DNA from: Microbulbifer rhizosphaerae
GTDB taxonomy: Bacteria; Pseudomonadota; Gammaproteobacteria; Pseudomonadales; Cellvibrionaceae
Direction of reading: 5' to 3'
Assembly: GCF_014191725.1 (NCBI RefSeq)
Contig: NZ_JACHWZ010000026.1
Location: forward strand, 1-61,168
Length of the DNA stretch: 61,168 nucleotides
Below are positions 26,083-34,388 of the stretch, in pieces; positions within the stretch are counted from its first letter, which is position 1, and every line of letters starts with the position of its first letter. A program made the translations under genes and the position numbers. The notes under the pieces are model-generated. The model saw only the letters and a program-made list of their open reading frames with translations. It was not told where the DNA came from and did no database searches.

Positions 26083-26110
26083 ATCATACCGGATTGCATT
26101 GGTCTGTCAA
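26083..26110 (-). promoter_or_regulatory. Sigma-70 promoter of the Val-Asp tRNA unit
   Basis: The minus strand reads TTGACA (26105-26110), a 16-base spacer, and TATGAT (26083-26088). A GC-rich discriminator (GCGCGTCGC) follows, as expected for stringently controlled stable-RNA promoters. Transcription would start near 26076. Confidence 0.75.
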
Positions 26111-26134
26111 CAAATGGCGCGCCGGAATTTCGGA

Positions 26135-28510
26135 TTACTCACTGGCGGCCTTTTCCCCCGGCAGGGAGACTGGCACGGGCTGTTCGGCCTCTTTGGACAT
26201 CGGCTCCTGCACATAGCCTTTCGACGAGAGGCGGTAGTCCGGCGCGATTTTGTGGCCGGCGATGGTAACCGGCGCGGTGCCGGGGATCAGGTTCTCCTTC
26301 GGGCGTCCCTCGTCTGGATAGTTGTAATTGCATACACCGGAGGGGAAGATTCGTCCCATCTCCACTATGTGCTCGGCGACATCCTCGGAGGCGGAGCCAT
26401 ACACCCCTTTTGCCAGGGCACGCTCAATGGGCTGCAGCGCACATTTGAAGATATCCCCGGTGATCGGTGCCCCGGCGACCTGGCGCGGCGTACTGTAGAT
26501 GGGGTACTCCCGCATGCACTTGCCCCGGGCCTTGCGATTCCACTCGCCGTTCCATACATCGGGGCCTGCGGCGATCACATTGCCCTCGCTGTCGAAACAC
26601 TGGTCGCTGGCGTCCACCGGACGGTTGGCTGCAACGCCCCGCTGGGGATTTTCCATAATGTTCCGCATCCAGCGGTCCATGGTGTCCAGGGCTTCGTCCA
26701 GGGGCGTGTACTTTTTGTGGCTGACCCAGATCAGCTGGTTGTCGGCGTGACCGCGAGCACGGCGAATGCGTTCCCGACTGGAGAAGGATGCCAGGCTGTG
26801 ATGCATATCCAGCTCGCCATCCAGGTAGTGGCGCAGATCGATAATGGGAATTTCCACATCCCCCAGGAAGACGTGGCCCGAGCGATAGATGCCCCGGATC
26901 GTATCGACGTTCGCGCGGCTGCGCCGGGCCGGCCGGTCCAGGGTACCCAAGTTCATATTGTGGTCGCTCCACACGGAAAACTGCACCGGGAACAGGTTGC
27001 CGTTGAGGAACCACAGCTTCTCATCCCCCTGATCCAGCGGCGCCTTCCAGCCGCCGATAGTGGCGTTCAGTTCCAGGAAAGTCTCCATGGAAATATCGCC
27101 GTCGCGCAGCGCCTGCAGGCCGTACTGTACCCCTTCATTGTCCCAGGCACTGTTGGCATAGCCGGTCTCATCCGCCCCGTAGAAACTGCGCAGGTCCTCC
27201 CAGTGGGACCAGTGGGTGTTGCGGGCAATATCGTCCGCGTAATTATTGATAAAGTGCACGAAGTGGGGATTGTTTACCAGCGGGACCAGGCCGCGCCACC
27301 CCTGGATACACTCGGTGGCCCCCTCGGTGCCGTCCCGATAGCGACCGTCGAACAGAGTGGCGGCCGTCTCCAGAAGATGGAAGCGATTCTTGACATTGTT
27401 GCTGGCGGGGAGCCCCTGGATAACCGAACGCTCCTCGGCGTTGCGCCAGCGGGGGTTGTCCCCGTCCACCACATCGAAGTAGTACTCCAGCGGCTCGCAG
27501 TCAAACACGTAGATGGTCTGGCTGACCATATCCGGATAGGAGTAGAGGGGAATCGCCGCATCCAGCAGGCCCGGGGCGTTCTGCGCGATCAGGTACTGCT
27601 GGATGGCGCCACCGGAGCCGCCGATGCCCACGGTGTAGAGAGGCTCGTCGTAGAGCGCACTAAACTGCTGTTTGAGCCGGCGCGCGGTATCCTCGGCGAG
27701 CCAGATATTGTAGTGATTGCTGGTCTGGTTGGCAGTGGAATAGACAATGGCATAGCCCCGCGCCAACTGGTCGGCGCGGCGCTCGACAACGTCGCCCTTG
27801 CCGATATCGCCCTGCCGGCGACCTATTCCCACACCACCGCGGAATTGATAGATCAACCGCCGGTTCCAGTTACTGGGGCTGGGGTTTTCGGGAGACTCCC
27901 CCTCTCCTCTCAGCGCCGCTATGGCGTAGAAGAAGCGGTTGATAGTGCCGGTTTCCAGGCGCACCACAAAGTCGACAGCCCTGCCATTCACCGTGACCTG
28001 GTCGATGTCCCCATCGGCCTTTTCCAGGGGATGGAAGTCGCCGTCGGTCACGCTGCGATAGTAGTAGGTCACATGGGTCGGGTGGCTGCAGTCGCGGCTG
28101 TAGCCGATGATGTCACTCGTTTTGTTGCCCTCAGCATCCAGGGCGTACACCGGCACCCCCTCACCCTTCTGGTTGTCCACCATCGGCTGGCGATCGGTGA
28201 CCGAATTTTCACCACAATAGAAGGGATAGATGGAGGGTCCGGCAAACAGTGTCTCCGCCGGGCCGATTTCGCCGATGGCGATCGGGAAGGGATAGTATTC
28301 CGGGGGGCGCTCCTGCACTCGCGGGTGGGCACCGGAATAGGCGGGCAGCGGCTGGTGGTCCAAGGCGCCATCGGGAACGCCAACCACCGGCGCCTCGGGC
28401 ACGCCCGGCATTCTGGGCAGCTCCTGATAGCCGTACCAGGCGCCGAAAATCAACAGGCCCACAACCCCAAACACTACTCCAGAGAGAATCCCTGCCCTCC
28501 GTACCGCCAT
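26135..28510 (-). CDS. DUF6351 family protein, alpha/beta-hydrolase-like
   Basis: This 791-residue protein resembles DUF6351 proteins, large alpha/beta-hydrolase-like enzymes related to tannase/esterase folds. An N-terminal hydrophobic segment (ILSGVVFGVVGLLIFGAWY) indicates a membrane anchor or uncleaved signal, placing the rest in the periplasm. The likely nucleophile is S299 in VGIGGSGGAIQQY. Many cysteines and a conserved WSHWEDLRSFYGADETGY block follow. The ATG at 28508-28510 was chosen because GGAGG lies just upstream; a GTG four codons earlier overlaps that site. The substrate is unknown. It stands alone. Confidence 0.75.
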   Translation of the reverse strand: MAVRRAGILSGVVFGVVGLLIFGAWYGYQELPRMPGVPEAPVVGVPDGALDHQPLPAYSGAHPRVQERPPEYYPFPIAIGEIGPAETLFAGPSIYPFYCGENSVTDRQPMVDNQKGEGVPVYALDAEGNKTSDIIGYSRDCSHPTHVTYYYRSVTDGDFHPLEKADGDIDQVTVNGRAVDFVVRLETGTINRFFYAIAALRGEGESPENPSPSNWNRRLIYQFRGGVGIGRRQGDIGKGDVVERRADQLARGYAIVYSTANQTSNHYNIWLAEDTARRLKQQFSALYDEPLYTVGIGGSGGAIQQYLIAQNAPGLLDAAIPLYSYPDMVSQTIYVFDCEPLEYYFDVVDGDNPRWRNAEERSVIQGLPASNNVKNRFHLLETAATLFDGRYRDGTEGATECIQGWRGLVPLVNNPHFVHFINNYADDIARNTHWSHWEDLRSFYGADETGYANSAWDNEGVQYGLQALRDGDISMETFLELNATIGGWKAPLDQGDEKLWFLNGNLFPVQFSVWSDHNMNLGTLDRPARRSRANVDTIRGIYRSGHVFLGDVEIPIIDLRHYLDGELDMHHSLASFSSRERIRRARGHADNQLIWVSHKKYTPLDEALDTMDRWMRNIMENPQRGVAANRPVDASDQCFDSEGNVIAAGPDVWNGEWNRKARGKCMREYPIYSTPRQVAGAPITGDIFKCALQPIERALAKGVYGSASEDVAEHIVEMGRIFPSGVCNYNYPDEGRPKENLIPGTAPVTIAGHKIAPDYRLSSKGYVQEPMSKEAEQPVPVSLPGEKAASE

Positions 28511-28640
28511 AACCGCCTCCACACAGCCGACTGCCTAATTGGTACAAATTGAGTATATGTAGAGACGGGCGAACTGGCGGGGAGTTGGCGTACAAGAGTA
28601 CGTATAAAAGGAATAAGGGGTTGAGGTCAGAGAGGGACTT

Positions 28641-28671
28641 CGGGAGGCTTCAAACGGCTGAAAGCCTCCCG
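28641..28671. terminator. Hairpin downstream of cysC
   Basis: CGGGAGGCTT pairs with AAGCCTCCCG around an 11-base loop. It lies 13 bases after the cysC stop. No T-run follows on the minus strand, so it may protect the message end or act as a weak terminator rather than a classical one. Confidence 0.5.
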
Positions 28672-28683
28672 TGACGCGGCAGG

Positions 28684-29307
28684 TCAGGCAATAATGCCGC
28701 GGGTCTGGAGACTGGAAATCATTATTTCCACCTCCTCCTCCAGGCTCATTGAGTCTGTTCGCAGGTGGAGTTCGGGGGACGCCGGTTCCTCGTAGGGGTC
28801 GTCGATACCGGTAAAGCCACGGATTTCTCCGGCGCGGGCCTTCTTGTACAGACCTTTGGGGTCCCGCGACTCAGCTTCTTCCAGGGAGCAGTCGACAAAC
28901 ACTTCCAGGTAATCCAGATCGCTCTCCGCGTGCATGCGACGCACCAGTTCACGATCCTCGCGGTAGGGGCTGATAAAGCTGCTCAGCACTATCACGCAGC
29001 TGTCGGCGAACAGGCGCGAGATCTCACCCACGCGACGGATATTCTCCTGGCGGTCCTCGGCGGAGAAGCCCAGGTTGGCGTTAATACCATGTCGGATATT
29101 GTCGCCGTCCAAGCGGTAGCTCAGCACCCCGCGGGCGGCCAGCGCCTTCTCCAGGGCCACGGCTACCGTGCTCTTGCCGGAGCCGGAAAGGCCGGTGAAC
29201 CACAGAGTCGCACCCTTATGGCCGAGCATACTCGCGCGATCCTCGCGAGTTACATCACCTTCGTGCCAATGGATGTTGGTTGCCTTGCGTTCTATCGTCG
29301 CTGTCAC
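28684..29307 (-). CDS. cysC: Adenylylsulfate kinase
   Basis: This 207-residue protein phosphorylates adenosine 5'-phosphosulfate to PAPS. The P-loop [11 protein letters not shown] is at about residues 38-47, followed by [19 protein letters not shown] and [13 protein letters not shown], all typical of APS kinase. The GTG start at 29305-29307 is preceded by a GGGGGGAT ribosome site and gives the normal family length. It is not next to cysD or cysN, so it may serve PAPS supply for sulfation as well as assimilation. Confidence 0.95.
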   Translation of the reverse strand: MTATIERKATNIHWHEGDVTREDRASMLGHKGATLWFTGLSGSGKSTVAVALEKALAARGVLSYRLDGDNIRHGINANLGFSAEDRQENIRRVGEISRLFADSCVIVLSSFISPYREDRELVRRMHAESDLDYLEVFVDCSLEEAESRDPKGLYKKARAGEIRGFTGIDDPYEEPASPELHLRTDSMSLEEEVEIMISSLQTRGIIA

Positions 29308-29459
29308 CGATCCCCCCTGTAGTCTCTTCAATGGCCTCTGTTTACCGCACTTCAATGGAATTTCCTTATAACTAAAAGTTATTGAAATGCACTCGATGGC
29401 TAATTATCGAACATTAGCCAGGCAGCGTAAAGCACTTGCGCCGGCCACCCCGGCGGCAC

Positions 29460-29489
29460 AAAAAAGCCCGACACAAGGGCCGGGCTTTT
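29460..29489 (-). terminator. Terminator of the Pro-Arg-His tRNA unit
   Basis: On the minus strand AAAAGCCCG pairs with CGGGCTTTT and is followed by a T-run. It lies 28 bases after the tRNA-His 3' end and is the natural stop for this transcript. Confidence 0.8.
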
Positions 29490-29516
29490 CAGGCCCGAGA
29501 AACGGGCCGGAAGATA

Positions 29517-29593
29517 TGGGGTGGCCGACGGGGATCGAACCCGCGACCTCAGGAGCCACAATCCTGTGCTCTACCAACTGAGCTACGGCCACC
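29517..29593 (-). tRNA. tRNA-His (GTG)
   Basis: The minus strand starts GGTGGCCGTAGCTCAG and ends GGCCACCCCA with encoded CCA. The loop TTGTGGC gives anticodon GTG. The extra 5' G and the discriminator C expected of tRNA-His are both present. Confidence 0.95.
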
Positions 29594-29653
29594 ATAAATC
29601 GTGATATGTCAGCACCTTGTGGCAGTGCTGTGAATTTGAGCCGAGCATTTAGC

Positions 29654-29745
29654 CCGGAATAGTCCTGCGACTACAACCCGGTAATGAGCCCAATCGGAGC
29701 AGCCAAACTTCGAACCCATCCCGAAAGATTGGCGCGCCCGGCAGG
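29654..29745. repeat. 92-base direct repeat, copy 1 (carries a tRNA-Arg 3' end)
   Basis: This copy matches 29813-29904 with two mismatches, offset by 159 bases. Its last 16 bases duplicate the 3' end of tRNA-Arg including CCA. It lies between tRNA-Arg and tRNA-His in the same transcript. Confidence 0.85.
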
Positions 29746-29812
29746 GCCGGGGCGGCCGTTTGCAAAGCACCGCTTTGCGGCCGACTCGGCGCCCATCAGC
29801 TGTGCTGATGGG

Positions 29813-29904
29813 CCGGAATAGTCCTGCGACTACAATCCGGCAATGAGCCCAATCGGAGCAGCCAAACTTCGAACCCATCCCGAAAGATTGGCGCGCCCGG
29901 CAGG
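29813..29904. repeat. 92-base direct repeat, copy 2 (overlaps tRNA-Arg)
   Basis: The second copy runs into the tRNA-Arg gene, sharing its last 16 bases (29889-29904). Between the copies lies a CCCATCAG/CTGATGGG hairpin at about 29792-29811. The arrangement is a tandem duplication of the tRNA-Arg downstream spacer. Confidence 0.85.
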
Positions 29905-29965
29905 ACTCGAACCTGCGACCATCCGCTTAGAAGGCGGATGCTCTATCCAGCTGAGCTACGGGCGC
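29889..29965 (-). tRNA. tRNA-Arg (TCT)
   Basis: The minus strand starts GCGCCCGTAGCTCAG and ends CCGGGCGCGCCA with encoded CCA. The loop CTTCTAA gives anticodon TCT. It lies 20 bases after tRNA-Pro. Confidence 0.96.
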
Positions 29966-29985
29966 ATGGTATACCCGGTGCAAAT

Positions 29986-30062
29986 TGGTCGGGGCAGAGG
30001 GATTCGAACCCCCGACATCCTGCTCCCAAAGCAGGCGCGCTACCAGACTGCGCTATGCCCCG
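29986..30062 (-). tRNA. tRNA-Pro (TGG)
   Basis: The minus strand starts CGGGGCATAGCGCAG and ends CTGCCCCGACCA with encoded CCA. The loop TTTGGGA gives anticodon TGG. It is first in a Pro-Arg-His unit, an order common in gammaproteobacteria. Confidence 0.96.
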
Positions 30063-30143
30063 AATCGCCAAATCCGGCAACGGGGTTTAAAAAGCTCCCC
30101 GCAATCTCACCGGTCGGCAACTGCCTCCCTTGCGAGAGCGCGC

Positions 30144-30172
30144 ATAATACTTGCGGCCCCCGGGGGAGTCAA
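30144..30172 (-). promoter_or_regulatory. Sigma-70 promoter of the Pro-Arg-His tRNA unit
   Basis: The minus strand reads TTGACT (30167-30172), a 17-base spacer containing CCCCCGGGGG, and TATTAT (30144-30149). The GC-rich GCGCGCTC that follows is a typical stringent discriminator. The start would be near 30137, about 75 bases before tRNA-Pro. Confidence 0.8.
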
Positions 30173-30270
30173 CGTCGCTAAGCCATTCTTTTTGCGAAGG
30201 TTTATCGGCCGGGAAATTACCCTCGGGCTGTGCCAAAATAGCGCCCTTCGCAAATCAGAGAAAACCATCT

Positions 30271-31119
30271 ATGTCTGCACTCGTTCTGGACGGCAAAGCC
30301 CTGGCGCAGAAGACCGAACAGGAACTCTCGACCCGCGTTGCCGCGCTAAAGGAAAAGAGCGGCGGCCAGACGCCGATCCTGGCCACCATCCTGGTGGGCG
30401 ACGACCCCGCCTCCGCCACCTACGTCAAGATGAAGGGCAATGCCTGCCGCCGCGTGGGCATGGATTCCCTGCAGGTGGAACTGCCCTCCTCAACCACAAC
30501 CGAGCAATTGCTGGCCGAGATCGAAGAATTCAATACCAACCCCAATGTGCACGGCATACTGTTACAGCACCCGGTGCCGGAACAGATCGACGAGCGCGCC
30601 TGCTTCGATGCCATCGCGTTGGACAAAGACGTCGACGGCGTCACCTGTCTGGGCTTCGGTCGCATGGCCATGGGCGAAGAAGCCTACGGCTGCGCCACAC
30701 CCAAGGGCATTATGCGCCTGTTGGAAGCCTACAAAATCGACATCGCCGGCAAGCACGCAGTGGTCGTGGGCCGCAGCCCCATCCTCGGCAAACCCATGGC
30801 GGCCATGCTGCTGAATGCCAATGCCACCGTGACCATCTGCCACTCCCGCACCCGGGACCTGGCCGAGCATATCCGCCGCGCCGATATCGTCGTCGGCGCC
30901 GTGGGCCGACCGGAATTTATCAAGGCAGACTGGATCAAGGATGGCGCCGTGGTCGTGGATGCCGGCTACCATCCGGGCGGCGTCGGCGATATCGAACTCG
31001 GCCCGCTGGTGGACCGCGTCGCCGCTTACACCCCGGTACCCGGCGGGGTCGGCCCCATGACGATCAATACCCTGATCTATCAGTCCGTAGATTCCGGCGA
31101 GCGCAAAATTGGCCGTTAG
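30271..31119 (+). CDS. folD: Methylenetetrahydrofolate dehydrogenase / cyclohydrolase
   Basis: This 282-residue bifunctional enzyme interconverts methylene-, methenyl- and formyl-tetrahydrofolate using NADP. The catalytic-domain block [16 protein letters not shown] contains the Y-x3-K motif. [14 protein letters not shown] and the dinucleotide-binding [17 protein letters not shown] are diagnostic, as is the C-terminal [14 protein letters not shown]. The ATG at 30271 gives the normal length. It is divergent from the tRNA unit. Confidence 0.97.
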   Translation: MSALVLDGKALAQKTEQELSTRVAALKEKSGGQTPILATILVGDDPASATYVKMKGNACRRVGMDSLQVELPSSTTTEQLLAEIEEFNTNPNVHGILLQHPVPEQIDERACFDAIALDKDVDGVTCLGFGRMAMGEEAYGCATPKGIMRLLEAYKIDIAGKHAVVVGRSPILGKPMAAMLLNANATVTICHSRTRDLAEHIRRADIVVGAVGRPEFIKADWIKDGAVVVDAGYHPGGVGDIELGPLVDRVAAYTPVPGGVGPMTINTLIYQSVDSGERKIGR

Positions 31120-31123
31120 TATC

Positions 31124-31208
31124 CCCCTCTCCCCAGCCCTCCCCCCCATGAGGGGAGAGGGAGCAGCACTCCGTGTCTCCTCTGGAAAGAGGGTTGAGGA
31201 GAGGGAAA
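31124..31208. repeat. CTCTCCC/GGGAGAG intergenic repeat
   Basis: The folD-rsuA gap consists of CCCCTCTCC, AGGGGAGAGG and GGAAAGAGGGTTGAGGAGAGG blocks that can pair. The same kind of sequence recurs at 43131-43169. This is a dispersed bacterial repeat type of unknown role. The GGAGAGGG at its end may serve as the rsuA ribosome site. Confidence 0.6.
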
Positions 31209-31212
31209 ACCC

Positions 31213-31974
31213 GTGCGCCTAGACAAAGCTGTCAGCCAGGTCACCGACCTCTCCCGCGTCCAGGTAAAGCGAGCCGCCAAAGCGGAGCGCATCACCGTCA
31301 ACGGCGCGGTAGTGACCGATCCCGCCACAAAAGTCTCGGAATCGGATACCCTGTGCCTGGACGGCGAGCCGCTGCTGGAGCCGGGGCCGCGCTACTTTAT
31401 GCTGCACAAGCCGCTCGGCTACATCAGCGCCACCAAGGATAGCGAACACCCCACGGTGCTCGACCTGATCGACGAGCCCAACAAGCACAAACTGCATATC
31501 GCCGGCCGCCTGGATATCGACACCAGCGGCCTGGTACTGCTCACCGACGACGGCCAGTGGTCCCACAGAATCACCTCCCCTCGCCATCACTGTGACAAGA
31601 CCTATTACGCCCACTTGGCGGAGAAAATTGATCAAAGTGCGGTGGAAAAATTTGCCAAGGGGATATGGCTCGCGGATGACAAAATCGTCAGGAACGATTT
31701 TGAGCCGCGCAGCGGCCCGAAGGGCCGGACGCAGGGACGCGTCCGGCTAAAAAAGCGCACCAGACCCGCAAACCTGGAAATCCTCTTTGCCAACGAAGTG
31801 CGCATCACCATCAGCGAAGGCCGCTACCACCAAGTCAAGCGCATGTTCGCCGCCCTGGGCAACCGGGTACTGGAGCTGCACCGGGAGCGCATCGGCGAAA
31901 TCCAGCTCGACGAGGATTTGCCTGAAGGCGAATATCGCCCGCTCACCCCGGAAGAAATTGCCTCCGTTCAATGA
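31213..31974 (+). CDS. rsuA: 16S rRNA pseudouridine(516) synthase
   Basis: This 253-residue protein makes pseudouridine 516 in 16S rRNA. The N-terminal S4-like domain begins MRLDKAVSQVTDLSRVQVKR. The catalytic aspartate is in AGRLDIDTSGLVLLTDDG. VRITISEGRYHQVKRMFAA and LHRERIGEI complete the fold. Compared with Escherichia coli RsuA there is an extra stretch of about 23 residues (KIVRNDFEPRS onward) encoded by a palindromic element that keeps the frame. Translation starts at GTG 31213 after GGAGAGGG. The stop overlaps the next start by four bases. Confidence 0.95.
   Translation: MRLDKAVSQVTDLSRVQVKRAAKAERITVNGAVVTDPATKVSESDTLCLDGEPLLEPGPRYFMLHKPLGYISATKDSEHPTVLDLIDEPNKHKLHIAGRLDIDTSGLVLLTDDGQWSHRITSPRHHCDKTYYAHLAEKIDQSAVEKFAKGIWLADDKIVRNDFEPRSGPKGRTQGRVRLKKRTRPANLEILFANEVRITISEGRYHQVKRMFAALGNRVLELHRERIGEIQLDEDLPEGEYRPLTPEEIASVQ
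31678..31749. repeat. Palindromic element inserted in frame in rsuA
   Basis: CAAAATCGTCAGGAACGATTTTG is a palindrome, here split as CAAAATCGT and ACGATTTTG. It is followed by GCGGCCCGAAGGGCC and GGACGC/GCGTCC hairpins. The unit matches the palindromes at 25556-25637 in design and adds about 23 codons to rsuA without breaking it. Confidence 0.7.
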
Positions 31975-33005
31975 ACACACTGCTGAGCCAACTGCTGCAA
32001 CAAGACCCCGGAGAAACCCTGTGGATCGCCGACGAGAACAGCAAGGAATTACTGGTCGAGGGCTTCACTTTTGCCGGTGACCTGCTCAGCAATCGCTGGG
32101 ATATCGCCAAGCTGGCGGAAGGCAGAGTAAGACGCAGCTGTTTTAACGACTTCCGCTTCGAGGAACTGGAGCAGCGCTATCGCCGTATCGTCTACCCGGT
32201 ATCCAAGGAAAAGGCGGTGGTGCACCATATTATCAACTGCACACCGGACGCGCTCACCGAAGGTGGAGAACTGATACTGCTGGGCGGCAAGCAGAGCGGC
32301 ATCAAAACCTATGCGGCCAAGGCCGCACAACGTTTTGCCGGCGGGAAAAATCTTCAGAAGCACGGCGCGAACTACTCGAGCACCAATATCCGCTCCGGCG
32401 AAACTGCCACTGGCACAATGCTGGACGACCAGGACTATTCCCACCTACGCCAACGGGAGACGCTGAACCGGCTTTACAGCAAGCCTGGCCTGTTCGGCTG
32501 GGACAAGATCGATACCGGCAGCGCCCTGCTAGCGCAACAGTTCACCCACTGCCCACCAGTGGACAATGCAAGCGTGGTGGACCTGGGCTGCGGCTACGGC
32601 TACCTCTGTACCCAACTGTCAACGCTGGGTGATTACCGGTTCACCGCAACGGACAACAATGCCGCCGCCCTGCTCGCCTGCACGAAAAATTTCCAGGACC
32701 TTGGATTGCAGGGCGTTGTACTTCCCTCCAATGCGGGCGATGAGCTGGAAAGCGACATCGCCGACTACCTGATCTGCAACCCACCTTTTCACCAGGGATT
32801 CCAGGTAGAGGGGGATCTTACCGACCGTTTCCTGAAGCAGGCCGCACGGCTGTTGAAACCCGGCGGCCAGGCGCTGTTTGTGGTGAATGAATTTATTCCG
32901 CTGGGGAAAAAAGCCGGGGCCTGCTTTGCCGAGGTGGAAATGATTGCGAAGGATCAGGGCTTCTGCGTCTACCGCCTCCGTAACCCAGGCGAATTCAAGA
33001 CGTAG
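31971..33005 (+). CDS. rsmC: 16S rRNA (guanine-N2)-methyltransferase RsmC-like
   Basis: This 344-residue protein has the two tandem methyltransferase-like domains of RsmC. The N-terminal one is degenerate. The C-terminal active one has the SAM-binding VVDLGCGYGYLCT and the catalytic NPPF in YLICNPPFHQGFQ. RsmC methylates G1207 of 16S rRNA; RlmG is a close relative that cannot be excluded. The ATG overlaps the rsuA stop, so both rRNA modification enzymes are co-translated. Confidence 0.85.
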   Translation: MNTLLSQLLQQDPGETLWIADENSKELLVEGFTFAGDLLSNRWDIAKLAEGRVRRSCFNDFRFEELEQRYRRIVYPVSKEKAVVHHIINCTPDALTEGGELILLGGKQSGIKTYAAKAAQRFAGGKNLQKHGANYSSTNIRSGETATGTMLDDQDYSHLRQRETLNRLYSKPGLFGWDKIDTGSALLAQQFTHCPPVDNASVVDLGCGYGYLCTQLSTLGDYRFTATDNNAAALLACTKNFQDLGLQGVVLPSNAGDELESDIADYLICNPPFHQGFQVEGDLTDRFLKQAARLLKPGGQALFVVNEFIPLGKKAGACFAEVEMIAKDQGFCVYRLRNPGEFKT

Positions 33006-33030
33006 GGGCGAATCTTGTGTTCGCCCCTAC
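33002..33030. repeat. GTAGGGGCGAA hairpin repeat
   Basis: GTAGGGGCGAA pairs with TTCGCCCCTAC across a short loop, overlapping the rsmC stop codon. A degraded relative lies near 53197. It could act as a terminator-like hairpin, though there is no T-run. Confidence 0.6.
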
Positions 33031-33040
33031 GGTGTACTTT

Positions 33041-33111
33041 CGTCGTTCCGGCGCAGGCCGGAACCCATATGGCACTGGATACCGGCCTGCGCCGGTATGA
33101 CGGAGCGACGA
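33041..33111. repeat. Head-to-head CGTCATTCCGGC-type repeats
   Basis: CGTCGTTCCGGCGCAGGCCGG faces CCGGCCTGCGCCGGTATGACG, giving two inverted copies of a common proteobacterial repeat. The same pair occurs at 44599-44664. It separates the convergent rsmC and the next gene. Confidence 0.7.
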
Positions 33112-33118
33112 GGCCGGT

Positions 33119-33574
33119 TCAATAATCCCGCAGATTAAACAGATTCCTGGAAAGCGTGTGCTCCTCCAGTTCCTCCAGTTCCAGCAACCGCTCCATCGCT
33201 TCGCGGGCGGACGGTGTGTCCGCCCCCTGTAACAGGTCCCGATATTGATCCGCCAGGTACATCTCGATATCCATCGCCAGTTCGGCGATGCTGTCCAGCT
33301 TGTTGATATCCAGATTGCGCACCCGCTTCAGGAATTCCTGCTCGCGTCCTTCTGGGGCGAACTGGAACCAGGTGTGCAGAGCACCGGGGGAAATATCCTC
33401 GCGGAAGTTTTCCAGCGAGTGGGTCATTGAATCCTCCCGTCGCCGCAGCTGGTCCAACAGCAACTCTATACGCTCATCGCTGGCAAGTTGCTCGTACTCA
33501 CCATACTGCTGAGCCAGCTTCGCGTGGAAATCCCTTCCCTCCTGGATCACATCCTCCAAGGTTTTGTAGCGCAT
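33119..33574 (-). CDS. Helical protein of unknown function
   Basis: I do not recognise this 151-residue protein. It is almost entirely helical and very rich in Glu, Arg and Leu. Several H/E positions (FHAKLAQQYGEYEQLA, ELAMDIEMYLADQY) could suit a ferritin-like bundle, but the paired E-x-x-H motifs of true ferritin-like enzymes are not clear. No signal peptide or membrane span is present. It is convergent with rsmC and stands alone. Confidence 0.7.
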   Translation of the reverse strand: MRYKTLEDVIQEGRDFHAKLAQQYGEYEQLASDERIELLLDQLRRREDSMTHSLENFREDISPGALHTWFQFAPEGREQEFLKRVRNLDINKLDSIAELAMDIEMYLADQYRDLLQGADTPSAREAMERLLELEELEEHTLSRNLFNLRDY

Positions 33575-33647
33575 CGCCCCGCCTCAGGGAAATTCTGTCT
33601 CTTCCTGAGTATAGACAGCCAGTGCGAAAAGGCGCCAATCAAATAAC

Positions 33648-34388
33648 TCAGAGGCGCCGAAGCCGGCATTTGAGCCGCCGGCGGGGATTCTGGGGGTTGA
33701 TGGCACCCGGGGCCCGGGTGACCAAGTCAGTCATCGCCAGCGGCCGGCGGCTCACGGTCAACACACAGTTCTCATACTGGGGCATTTCCGCACTCCAGTT
33801 GGCCAACTGCTCGCGCAGCCCGGTACGGCGCCAGCCGCTGGTAATCATCTCCCGCCGGCTGCCAAAGTTGCTGACTACCAGTCCATCCGGCGCCAGCAGT
33901 TGCAAAAGGCTCTTACACCAGTCCAGGTCGGCGGCAACCGTTCGCTCCGCTTCCCTCTCATTGTGGCCGAAAAGGTCATCGACTATCAGGTCATAGGAAT
34001 TTTGTTTTGTTGCAGCGAGGCTGCCGGCAACATACTCCCTCGCATCGGCACATACCAGCTCGGCGCCTCGTACACCAAAATAGCGGCGCGCAACAGAGAG
34101 ATGAACCGCATCCAGATCCACACCGACAATGCATTCGGGTTCGACAAATTGCTGCAGCAGGCGGATCACCGCACCACCGCCCACACCCAGGACCAGCACC
34201 GAACGAATTTTTCGCGGCGGCAGGAAGAAAGCCGGCAACAATAACAGTTCCCAGAGCGAACCTTTTAGCGGATCGCGGGGATTCCACTGGGAGTGAAATA
34301 TGCCGTTGCTGTAGAGGCGCACGCTGGCACCGTGTCGGCGCACCTGGTAGCAGGTGCCCCCCATCTGCCGCTGCCATACGACAGCCAT
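33648..34388 (-). CDS. Spermidine-synthase-like methyltransferase-fold protein
   Basis: This 246-residue protein has the Rossmann core of spermidine synthases, with SVLVLGVGGGAVIRLLQQF and IVGVDLDAVHLSVAR followed by YDLIVDDLFG. It lacks a clear full-length polyamine-binding N-terminus, so it may act on another substrate. The C-terminus is strongly basic (PRRRLKCRLRRL). Its ATG overlaps the last base of the msrC gene, indicating co-translation. Confidence 0.75.
   Translation of the reverse strand: MAVVWQRQMGGTCYQVRRHGASVRLYSNGIFHSQWNPRDPLKGSLWELLLLPAFFLPPRKIRSVLVLGVGGGAVIRLLQQFVEPECIVGVDLDAVHLSVARRYFGVRGAELVCADAREYVAGSLAATKQNSYDLIVDDLFGHNEREAERTVAADLDWCKSLLQLLAPDGLVVSNFGSRREMITSGWRRTGLREQLANWSAEMPQYENCVLTVSRRPLAMTDLVTRAPGAINPQNPRRRLKCRLRRL

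Noticed and set aside
26036..28552. An 838-codon plus-strand open frame
   Set aside because: It is antisense to the DUF6351 gene, has Val/Gly/Ala-rich shadow composition, and covers the tRNA promoter. The minus-strand product has a signal anchor and family motifs.
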